A stretch of 27,214 nucleotides of DNA from Embleya sp040605455 (GTDB lineage: Bacteria > Actinomycetota > Actinomycetes > Streptomycetales > Streptomycetaceae): contig NZ_JBEXCV010000122.1 of NCBI RefSeq assembly GCF_040605455.1, forward strand, positions 1-27,214. The letters run 5' to 3'. Of the stretch, positions 16,806-23,940 are shown in pieces. A model generated the notes under the pieces. It searched no databases. It saw only the letters and a program-made list of their open reading frames with translations, and had not been told where the DNA came from. The position numbers were made by a program, and so were the translations under genes. Every line of letters begins with the position of its first letter. Within the stretch, counting starts at the first letter, position 1.

Positions 16806-17837
16806 CTACCGCGTCGGTGCGTCCGACCCGGCGGCGGTCACCGTTCCCATCCGCGAGCGCCCCCACGGCCGCGGTCCGGTGGCCTCGACCGCCGCGCCCG
16901 CCGGAGGGTACGACGCCGAGCGGCCCGGGCGTCGCGGCGGCTGGTCCGCGCGGCGGGCGCGTACGAGCAGACGCAAGCACTCGGCCGGGTTGTCGCGGAC
17001 CGAGCGGTGGGTGACGGCGGGGCCGAGCGCACAGACGTTGTCGAGCCGGTGATGGGTGAGCGCGAGCACGCTGCGCACCAGCGGCCGGTACTCGGTCGGT
17101 ACATCACCGACCAGGCGATCGCCGGCGTCGAGCGCGACGCGCGCGCTGGTCGCGGTCGCGGCCAGCAGGGCCCGTACACCCGGCGTGTCCCGGCCCGATC
17201 CCAGATCGGCGCGCGTGACGCCGTACCGGTCGAGATCGGATTTCGGCAGCCTCATCCGTCCCGCGCCCAGGTCCTCCGCCAAGTCGCAGAGCAGGTCGGT
17301 GCGTTGGAACCCGTCGGTGAACAGGCGCACGGAGGCGGCGAACTCCTCGTCCGGGACGAGGTGCGGGGTGAGCCCGGTGCTGAGCATCGCGCCCGGCCAG
17401 GTCAGCACGTCGACGTAGCGCTGGTAGGCGGCCTCGTCCTCGAACTCGGGAAAGTCCAGTTCGGCGTGGGTGCCCTCCAGGTAGGCGTCGGCCCACGTGC
17501 GCGGCAGGCCGTGCACCCGGGCGGCGTGCAGATACGCCCGCAGCAGCGGATGAGTCGCGGTATCGGTGTCCAGCGCCGTCCGCACCCGGGTCGCCCACGC
17601 CTCGAATCGCCGTCGGCGTCCGACTTCGTCTCCGCGGTCGCAGACGTCGTCCGTGAAATACGCCATCGCCGCGCCGACGAGGGCGTGCGGCGCGAACTGC
17701 GGCGGAGCCAGCAGCCGCAACGCAATCCAACCGGCCGTCTCCCGGCGCCGCATGAACCGCTCGGCGGCCGTGTAGTCGGCACGCAGTGTGCCGTCCCACA
17801 CGCCCGCCGCATCCAGAGAACGCCGCCACGAGCGCAT
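16806..17837 (-). CDS. Squalene/phytoene synthase-family protein
   Basis: This 343-residue protein resembles head-to-head prenyl synthases, which join two isoprenyl diphosphates. The first Asp-rich motif is AYFTDDVCDRGDE (D63, D64, D67, D70). The second is QRTDLLCDLAEDLGAGRMRLP (about 178-198, with D185, E188 and D189), where family members usually read LTNILRDVGED; the Arg before the Asp is Cys here. Both Mg-binding clusters needed for catalysis are present. The start ATG follows GGGGG. No carotenoid, hopanoid or other terpene gene is adjacent, so the substrate and product are unknown. The C-terminal 50 residues are Arg/Pro/Gly-rich and probably disordered. Confidence 0.88.
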   Translation of the reverse strand: MRSWRRSLDAAGVWDGTLRADYTAAERFMRRRETAGWIALRLLAPPQFAPHALVGAAMAYFTDDVCDRGDEVGRRRRFEAWATRVRTALDTDTATHPLLRAYLHAARVHGLPRTWADAYLEGTHAELDFPEFEDEAAYQRYVDVLTWPGAMLSTGLTPHLVPDEEFAASVRLFTDGFQRTDLLCDLAEDLGAGRMRLPKSDLDRYGVTRADLGSGRDTPGVRALLAATATSARVALDAGDRLVGDVPTEYRPLVRSVLALTHHRLDNVCALGPAVTHRSVRDNPAECLRLLVRARRADQPPRRPGRSASYPPAGAAVEATGPRPWGRSRMGTVTAAGSDAPTR

Positions 17838-17966
17838 GAAACCCCCGAAGATTGGTCACCACAAGCTGATTTGCCGCACGGAGAGTATCAGCACGGAGTA
17901 GGGCAAACCCACGCCCACGATGCCGCGGCGGCGAGCGTCACCCGCCCTGAGCCGCGACAACGGGTC

Positions 17967-18046
17967 GAGCACCCGAGCACCCGAGCACTCGGCCACTCGG
18001 CCACTCGGCCACTCGGCCACTCGGCCACTCGGCCACTCGGCCACTG
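17967..18046. repeat. 8-bp tandem repeat, ten units
   Basis: Three GAGCACYC units (17967-17990) are followed without a gap by seven GGCCACTC units (17991-18046, the last ending in G). Eight is not a multiple of three, so this is not a coding repeat in any stable frame. It lies in the spacer between the squalene/phytoene synthase-like gene and the carboxylesterase relic. Confidence 0.95.
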
Positions 18047-18082
18047 AATCAACCAACCACCCGACCGCCCGACCACGCGAAC

Positions 18083-19309
18083 TCACTCGATCGACGGAAC
18101 ACGCGAGCATCCGAGTTGTCGGCGAGGACCGCCCGGCGATTTGGGGGTGAGATCGCCGGGCGGTCCGGGCACCGACCACGGGGTTGTCGGCGCATCCGCA
18201 ACGATCCGCCGTACGACCGCCCGTGCGCAAGACCCGATGCGCCGGCCGCCCGGCCCGTAAGCCTTGCGTAGGACCCCTGAAAGGCCGGTTCCGGCGCGCC
18301 CGGTTCCGGCGCGGGCATTGCACCCGCCCCGACCCGGGTCCGACCGCAGTTCGAACCGCGCCCGGGTTCGGGCCGTGACCCCGGCTCGGACGAAAACCCG
18401 GCTCGGCCCCGGGTCGGGACGCACGTCGCGGTGCACCGACTCGTACCTGGGCCAGTCACCGGGGTCGCCGTCGCGCGCGAACGCCGCCCAGGCCCGCCCG
18501 AGCGCGTCGGCCAGGTCCTGCGATGGCCGGGCGCCGGTGAATCGCTCGACCCCCTCGATCGCCAAGTTGTCGAAGACGAAGGGGAGTTCGAGCGAATGAC
18601 ATGCGCCGATCCGCCCGTCGAGTGCGGTCGATGACCAACAGAACAGGTAGCGCCACACGTCGCCGCCCGACTCGGCTCGCGCCTCGGCGAGTCGGCGCGT
18701 GGGCCCGCCGAACATGCGCTCCCCGATCAATGCGGCGATCAGACCCGCCGGCGAGGTGTCCCGCTCCACCGTGCGAAAGACCGCGAGCGCAACCTCGGGT
18801 TCGGGGTAGGTGGCGGCGAACATCGGCCCGACGGCGGCCTCCACCACCGCCGCCGCGCCGGGATCCAACACCGTGAACATCCGGCCCTCGTCACCGTTGG
18901 CGCCGAGGAGCAGCGGAATGTGGCTGCCGACTCCCCTGCGGATCGCGTCGATCGGCGGCTCGGTCAGCGTGCGGCCGTCGACGATCGGCGCGAAGGCCAG
19001 GGCCGTACCGGCGCCCCTGACCCGCGCGGCGCGCAGCACCGCCTCCTGGGCGCGAAGCAGTTCCGCGGTCGGCACGGTCAGTATGTTCGAGGCGACGTCC
19101 GGGGCGATCCCCAGTTCGGCGAGCAGCTCGTGGGCGATCCCGGCCGCGGCGTCGACATCGGCAACACCCTCGCCGCTGCCGCTCTGGACGACGGCCTTGT
19201 GGAACAGGGCGCCGGAGGCGGGCATCGCCACGTGCGCCACGACGCTCCAGGCTCCCGCCGACTGGCCCGCGACCGTGACGTTGTCGGGGTCGCCGCCGAA
19301 CGTGCGTCG
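18083..19309 (-). pseudogene. Carboxylesterase type B, N-terminus deleted
   Basis: The translation starts abruptly at RRTFGGDPDNVTVAGQSAGA, the nucleophile-elbow block (Ser in GQSAG) of type B carboxylesterases. It then follows the family: MPASGALFHKAVVQSGS, the acid Glu in LLLGANGDEGRMF, and the His in ACHSLELPFVFDNL. The roughly 190 residues that should precede it, including the oxyanion-hole HGG, are absent; instead the deacetylase stop codon lies 10 bp upstream. Similarity ends near WPRYESV (about 18440), after which the frame runs on to 18083 in Arg/Gly-rich sequence across the terminator-like hairpin. A first Met at 19240 would give a protein without the catalytic Ser, so it cannot be active. 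Confidence 0.8.
18126..18166. terminator. Perfect 15-bp hairpin, terminator-like
   Basis: The arms GGACCGCCCGGCGAT (18126-18140) and ATCGCCGGGCGGTCC (18152-18166) are fully complementary around an 11-nt G-rich loop. No T-run follows. It lies at the downstream end of the minus-strand block that begins with the glycosyltransferase and ends in the carboxylesterase relic, inside the extended open frame of that relic, and is probably its original terminator. Confidence 0.7.
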
Positions 19310-19310
19310 C

Positions 19311-20039
19311 TCACCAGTGTGCGGCCGTGGCGTAGTACGTGCTGCCCGGCCAGGCTTCCACCGGGGTTGTCGTGGGGACGATCTTCCCGGCGCACAGGCC
19401 GCGTTCGGCCAGGCCGTCGATGATGCGCGGGATGGCGGCGAGGGTGGTCTCGTAGCCTTCGTGCAGCAGGATGATGCCGCCCGGTTGCACCCGGAGGGCG
19501 TTGGCGACGATGTCGTCGGTGGAGATGCCGTTGTAGTCGAACGAGTCGTTCGTCCACAACACCTCGGTCATCCCGAACGTGGTCGCGTCCTGGCGGATCG
19601 CCGCGTTGGTCCGGCCGTACGGCGGGCGGAACAGCGTCGGCGCGTGGCCGGTCCCGGCCTGGAGAATCTGGTTCGTGCCGAGGAGTTCGTTGAACGCGTC
19701 CTCCCCGGAAAGCTCGTCCAGGAACGGGTGCGAGAACGAGTGGTTACCGATCCAGTGGCCGCCGGCGGCGATCTGCCGGACGTACTGCGGGTAGTCCAGG
19801 GCGTGTGCCCCGGTGAGGAAGAACGTCGCCTTGACCCAGCCGGCGTCGTTGAGCGCCCGGACGTACGCGGGGGTCAGGGTCGTGGGGCCGTCGTCGAAGG
19901 AGATCGCCGCATAGCCGGCGGAGCAGGGAGCCGGCGGCGCCGGGTCTGCGTGCGCGGGTCCGGTCGGGCCCAGGATCAGGCCCGTCACCGCCGCGATCGC
20001 GACGGCCCCCCAGGTGCGGACTCGTGCGCTCGACTTCAT
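19311..20039 (-). CDS. Secreted polysaccharide deacetylase (NodB-type, CE4)
   Basis: This enzyme of 242 residues would remove N- or O-acetyl groups from a surface polysaccharide such as peptidoglycan, chitin or a glucosamine polymer. A signal peptide (positively charged MKSSARVRTW, a hydrophobic stretch, AHA-D near residue 31) directs export. NodB motifs in order are SFDDGP, HSFSHPF (metal His pair), RPPYGRTN, DSFDYNG and IILLHEGY, all with their catalytic or metal-binding residues. The ATG at 20039 follows GGAAGGA; the upstream Met adds residues ahead of the signal peptide. It lies downstream of the glycosyltransferase and LAATG microprotein on the same strand, after a 150-bp spacer with two hairpins, so it could be co-regulated or separately expressed. 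Confidence 0.93.
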   Translation of the reverse strand: MKSSARVRTWGAVAIAAVTGLILGPTGPAHADPAPPAPCSAGYAAISFDDGPTTLTPAYVRALNDAGWVKATFFLTGAHALDYPQYVRQIAAGGHWIGNHSFSHPFLDELSGEDAFNELLGTNQILQAGTGHAPTLFRPPYGRTNAAIRQDATTFGMTEVLWTNDSFDYNGISTDDIVANALRVQPGGIILLHEGYETTLAAIPRIIDGLAERGLCAGKIVPTTTPVEAWPGSTYYATAAHW

Positions 20040-20077
20040 TTCGGTCGTCCTTCCGAATGTGCGAACCGGTATGACCA

Positions 20078-20105
20078 CGGCCCACCGCCGGCCGACGGTG
20101 GGCCG
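20078..20105. promoter_or_regulatory. 10-bp hairpin between the microprotein and deacetylase genes
   Basis: CGGCCCACCG and CGGTGGGCCG are perfectly complementary around an 8-nt loop. It lies 39 bp upstream of the deacetylase start on the transcribed strand and may act as an attenuator or terminator. Confidence 0.45.
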
Positions 20106-20129
20106 CCTGTACTCAAGCCGCGTCGGAGG

Positions 20130-20155
20130 GCATCCGGGAACGGTTTACCGGATGC
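20130..20155. promoter_or_regulatory. 8-bp hairpin after the microprotein gene
   Basis: GCATCCGG and CCGGATGC are perfect complements around a 10-nt loop. Read with the minus-strand genes, it follows the microprotein stop by 34 bp and precedes the second hairpin, fitting a terminator or processing site between the two genes. Confidence 0.45.
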
Positions 20156-20189
20156 CTCGTCTGCGGAAACAGCAGTCGCCGACGGGTCG

Positions 20190-20342
20190 TCAGCTGTTGC
20201 GTGCGGGCAGGATCCGCTTGAGCGCGAGGCCCGCGCTGAACAGCGTGAACGCGGCCACGAACGCCCACATGACGTTCGCACCGGTCGCCGCCAGGGCGCC
20301 TCCGGCGCCGGCCGCGGCCACTCCTGTACTTGCGTGATACAT
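20190..20342 (-). CDS. LAATG cell-wall-sorting microprotein (50 residues)
   Basis: The sequence begins MYHASTGVAAAGAGGALAAT. The motif LAATG at residues 17-21 fits the LAXTG pattern used by class E sortases of actinomycetes. It is followed by a hydrophobic helix (about 24-41) and a short basic tail (KRILPARN), the complete tripartite sorting signal. Only about 16 small residues precede the motif and there is no separate signal peptide. The ATG at 20342 follows AAAGGAAG at good spacing and lies 2 bp after the glycosyltransferase TGA, so translation is probably coupled. The product may be a tiny wall anchor or an attachment peptide for the glycosyltransferase product; that role is inference. 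Too short for most gene finders. Confidence 0.75.
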   Translation of the reverse strand: MYHASTGVAAAGAGGALAATGANVMWAFVAAFTLFSAGLALKRILPARNS

Positions 20343-20344
20343 GG

Positions 20345-21658
20345 TCACCACTTCCTTTCTTTTCTTCGGATGGCGTCCCAGAAAGCCTTTGCCTGGGCCG
20401 CCTGGAGGTAGAGGTCGAAGGCCATTTCGACCACGATCAGCGCGCCGAGCACCACCTGTAGCGGTCCGCGTTTGCGGACACTCACGGCGCGCTCCACGGA
20501 GAAGATCAACGTGACCACCATCCACACCGGTTGGATGCGCACGTGTCCGGTGAGGAGGAGGGACAACAGCAGCGAGCCGAGATAGATCCCGATGACCACA
20601 AGACCGAGCAGGGACAGCAGTTGGCGGCCCCAGTAGGTCCGGGTGATGTGCGTCCACCCGTAGTCGGTCAGGTTCTCCAGGGCACCGCGCTTCCAGCGCA
20701 GCCGCTGCTGGAACAGGTCCGACCAGGTGCCCATGACCTCGGTCATCAGGGTGCACTTGGGCGGACAGACGATCCGCAGGCCGAGGTGCAGGATGCCGAG
20801 GGTGAGCTCGTTGTCCTCGGTCAGCACCCGCGTGTCGTATACGTGCGCGGCGCCGGGCAGTTCGTGGGCCGCGCGAGCGGCAACCACCTCCTGCAGGGTC
20901 AGCGCGCGAAAGAGGGTGGCGGTGCCGGTGAGTACGAGGGCCTTGCCCTGGAGCCGCTCCACGTCGCGGACGTAGCGGGCGTACTCGTTGCGTTGCAGCA
21001 TGCCCACGAAGCCGCCGCCGGGCTTGCCGGTGAAGGTCCCGCCGACGGCGCCGTACTTGCCCGTCGCCAGCCGTTCCAGGCCGTGGCTGAGGAACTCCGG
21101 ACCCAGGGTCGAGTCGGCGTCCATCACCAGGACCGCGTCGGCCGGGCCGAGGTCGGGCAGGATGCGGTCGATGACCTGGTTGAGGCCGCCGGCCTTCTTG
21201 TGCTTGTTGTCGACGGTCTCGTACACCTGTACGCCCATCGAGCGGGCGATCTCCACGGTGCGGTCGGAGCAGTTGTCCGCGATGACGATGATCGTCTCCG
21301 GCGGTCGCCGCTGACCGTACAGGGACTGGATGGTCTCGCCGATCTGCGCTTCCTCGTTGTGCGCGGGCACCAGTGCGGTGATCCGCATCGCGTGCACGTC
21401 CGCCGTCGGCAACGAGCGACGTCGACGGCGCTTGGTCTTGAGCCGGAACGGCTCGGCCTTGCGCGCTCGATGCCGGCGCGGGCCGACGGCTGCGGCCGGC
21501 TCGGCGACGCGTACGGCCGCCCCCGGAACGAATGACAGTTGCGGCTCATCACGAATCGGCGCAAGGACCACGGTCGGATGACCCGCCGCCATCGCGTGCT
21601 CGTCGCGCCCTCGGTGCCGCCCTCGCGGCGTCGCATCCACGTAACCGGTGTCGTTCAT
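20345..21658 (-). CDS. Processive family-2 glycosyltransferase, membrane-bound
   Basis: This glycosyltransferase of about 437 residues has the motifs of polymerising GT2 enzymes (hyaluronan, chitin, cellulose and poly-GlcNAc synthases). These are ALVPAHNEEAQIGETIQSL at the nucleotide-sugar site, the D-x-D-like VMDADST at 179-183, the TED motif at 280-282 and QRLRW at 318-322. Three hydrophobic segments near residues 347-370, 377-390 and 400-418 follow the catalytic domain. The first 90 residues are basic and disordered (KTKRRRRRS) and no N-terminal helix precedes the domain. ATG 21658 was chosen by default; Met codons at 21685 and 21760 are possible and none has a good ribosome site. It is followed directly by the LAATG microprotein and then a deacetylase, suggesting an acetylated amino-sugar polymer. 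Confidence 0.9.
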   Translation of the reverse strand: MNDTGYVDATPRGRHRGRDEHAMAAGHPTVVLAPIRDEPQLSFVPGAAVRVAEPAAAVGPRRHRARKAEPFRLKTKRRRRRSLPTADVHAMRITALVPAHNEEAQIGETIQSLYGQRRPPETIIVIADNCSDRTVEIARSMGVQVYETVDNKHKKAGGLNQVIDRILPDLGPADAVLVMDADSTLGPEFLSHGLERLATGKYGAVGGTFTGKPGGGFVGMLQRNEYARYVRDVERLQGKALVLTGTATLFRALTLQEVVAARAAHELPGAAHVYDTRVLTEDNELTLGILHLGLRIVCPPKCTLMTEVMGTWSDLFQQRLRWKRGALENLTDYGWTHITRTYWGRQLLSLLGLVVIGIYLGSLLLSLLLTGHVRIQPVWMVVTLIFSVERAVSVRKRGPLQVVLGALIVVEMAFDLYLQAAQAKAFWDAIRRKERKW

Positions 21659-22463
21659 CCCGCCATCGCATTCGAACCGGACCATGCGAACGGACGAAGT
21701 GGCCTCGCGAGCGCACGTACGGATCCCGGTGTCGAGACCGCGTGCGGGCAGCACGAACACGGCGAACCATCGGCTCGCCGAGGATCAACTCGTCCATTCC
21801 CCCCCGAGCCCCCGCCCAGGCTGGGCAAGCATGCGACATCGGAAGGATCTTGTAAATCCGATAGTCGTAATTGTGAGTACAGGCACAGAAATAGCCGGCA
21901 TATCCGACGATGATTTGCCCATGTTTATCGCCTCTTCCGTAGCTTGTTCCACCGTCTGCGACTCCACCGTGACGACCGTCGGCTGTCCGAATCGATGGCC
22001 GGCTCCCCCGGAGCTGGTCGGCGGCGAACGGGCTACCACCGTGCAGGTGCCGGCCTGCCTCGAACGCCGCCTGGATGCGGGGGGTTGCCCTTCGACCGAA
22101 ACGGCCGGCCGGTGCGGGTGGCGAGGTCCGAGGCGGACGCCGACTCGGTACCGCCCGCGCCGGACGCGGACGTGTTCGCCGCGACCGGGAAGCCGTTGCC
22201 CATGACCGGCGAATACCAGCTGTGGATCAAGCCTCCGACGGATCGCACGACGCCGTCCACGGTGAGCGCCACGGTGTTCGCGGGCTCCTGACCCGGGAGT
22301 CGCCCACCGGGGCCGGATCGGCCCGGCCCCCCGCCCCGCCGCCAGGCGTTTCCCGACGCCGGGCGGCGGGGCGGTGGGGTGCGCGTGGTCACGGGGGTGC
22401 GGCCGGGGACGTTCCTTGGATAGAGTGCCGCGGCTGATCGGCCACGCGTACCACGGAGGCGAC
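21659..22463. other. AT-richer spacer upstream of the glycosyltransferase operon
   Basis: No standard gene fits this stretch of about 800 bp. From 21840 to 21930 the base composition falls well below that of its surroundings, as expected for the promoter of the minus-strand operon; a specific -35/-10 pair could not be assigned. The same island is open in frame on both strands (see findings). From about 22082 to 22291 on the plus strand, one frame with high G/C third positions ends in MTGEYQLWIKPPTDRTTPST and SATVFAGS before a TGA, like the C-terminus of a secreted beta-sandwich domain with its 5' part lost. Confidence 0.5.
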
Positions 22464-23144
22464 TTGACGAACCATCCGGGATATCCAGGTGCCCAGAGCC
22501 CCCCTCCTCCTCCACACCAGGGTCAACCCAAGTGGGCGTGGTGGGTGGTGGGCATCGCCATTCCGCTGATCGGCATCTTCGTCACCATTGCTGTCAGTCG
22601 CTCCGATTCCGATTCGGATTCGAAGGCTCCGTCGTCGAACACGGCCCCCGCGCCCGGCCTGCAGAGCTCGCAGGCTCCGCAGAGTTCGCAGAAGCCGCCG
22701 GCCACCGGTGGCGGTGGCCAGTCGGCGTCGAACACGCCGGCACCGGGCGGTCAACCGCCGCGGGTCCTGTTCGGGCCGGGTCCGATCACCGTCGACCCGA
22801 ACAAGCAGTACGTCGAGTTCGACACCAACCCGCCGCTGGTGTCCCAGTCGAACAAGGCCGCGGACCTCGTGTTCTCGTACACGCTGGGCGCACCCGATCT
22901 CATGACGGTCGGCTCCGCCAACACCCTGGCCGCGCTCCCCCAGGGCAGCCCGGACCCGACCCCGGAGGCATGTGCCGAGGCGGTCCGCAAGCGCGGCACC
23001 TACCTGGGCGGCGAACTCGCCCCGGGCAGCCGATTCTGCATGGTCACCAACGAGGGACGCACCGGATACTTCCGGGTGATCGGGCCGATCGCCCCCGACG
23101 TCCCCCTGCGCCTGGAAGCAACCGTCTGGGATCTTCCCAGCTGA
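22464..23144 (+). CDS. Membrane-anchored protein with conserved extracytoplasmic domain
   Basis: This protein of about 226 residues has a short Pro/Gln-rich cytoplasmic N-terminus, one transmembrane helix (about 24-45, WAWWVVGIAIPLIGIFVTIA), a low-complexity Ser/Gln/Pro linker to about residue 105 and a compact C-terminal domain. The domain contains two Cys (EACAEAVRKRG and RFCMVTNEGRTGYFRV) that probably form a disulfide and ends in LEATVWDLPS, a pattern I associate with secreted actinomycete proteins and the outer parts of Ser/Thr kinases. The start TTG at 22464 follows GGAGG (22455-22459); no in-frame ATG is as well placed. Function unknown. It stands alone on the plus strand, followed by an MFS relic on the other strand. 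Confidence 0.78.
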   Translation: MTNHPGYPGAQSPPPPPHQGQPKWAWWVVGIAIPLIGIFVTIAVSRSDSDSDSKAPSSNTAPAPGLQSSQAPQSSQKPPATGGGGQSASNTPAPGGQPPRVLFGPGPITVDPNKQYVEFDTNPPLVSQSNKAADLVFSYTLGAPDLMTVGSANTLAALPQGSPDPTPEACAEAVRKRGTYLGGELAPGSRFCMVTNEGRTGYFRVIGPIAPDVPLRLEATVWDLPS

Positions 23145-23227
23145 CGCCGCGACCCGGTCGTCGTGGAGGTGGTCACGCGGCGGATCGGCCCGCCGAGGCC
23201 ACCGGGACGGCCGTCCGGTCGCGACGC

Positions 23228-23765
23228 CACGCGTGGCTTGAGTGCGATCGCCAGTTGCACGTCCCGCCTGCGGAAGACCCGCAGTTCGGCCACGGCGGAG
23301 GTGGCGGGCGTGGCCTCGCGCAGATCCGGCACCAGACGCCGGACCAGCACCCAGCCCAGGGCGCAGCACGCGGCGACGGCGACGAAGGTGGATCGCCAGC
23401 CGAAGGCGTTCCCGATCAGGGTCCCGATCGGCGTGGCCGAGGATCATCGACAGGTTCATCCCGAACACGAGCGTGGAGACCGTGGAGGCCTGCTTGCCGG
23501 GCGGGGCGGACGATGCCGCGATGACGATCGCGTTGGCGAAGAAGGTGGCGGTGACCAGCGAGGTGGCGATCCGCGCGGCGAACAGCACGGCGTAGTTCGG
23601 CGCGAGCGCCGAGGCGAGGTTGCCGACGACGACGATCGCGAGCAGTACGCTGATCAACGGCTTGCGCGCGATGCGTGAGGTGAGGGCGGCCGGCACCGGG
23701 CCGCCGACGATCATCCCGATCGCGTACGCCGTCACCAGCAGCCCGGCGGCCGAGATCGAACGTGG
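23228..23765 (-). pseudogene. MFS transporter relic (frameshifted, both ends missing)
   Basis: The upstream part (23765-23436) encodes ISAAGLLVTAYAIGMIVGGP, then SRIARKPLISVLLAIVVVGN and helices up to VFGMNLSMILG, matching helices 2-5 of drug/arabinose-efflux-type MFS permeases. One extra base near 23435 then shifts the frame; in the next frame the protein continues TPIGTLIGNAFGWRSTFVAV and ALGWVLVRRLVPDLRE to about 23228. The first helix and the whole second half (helices 7-12) are absent. With a frameshift and both ends lost, no transporter can be made. It sits between two plus-strand genes. Confidence 0.75.
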
Positions 23766-23940
23766 TCGGTCCTCACCCGTCGGCCCCGGGGACACGCCGA
23801 GCCGGATCGCGCAGTCGGGGGGATCAGGCGGGGCCGCTCCGGGGCGATTTCGCGCGCGCGACGGGCGCGCGACGGGCGGCCGGCCGCCGGGTGACGTCAC
23901 GGCGTCGCGGCGATGCGGCGATGCGGCCTAGACTCCGGGC

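Noticed and set aside
17888..18076. Minus-strand peptide with repeated EWPSGRVA units
   Set aside because: It is a translation of the 8-bp DNA tandem repeat, which reads as a repeat in every frame; there is no sign of selection for protein.
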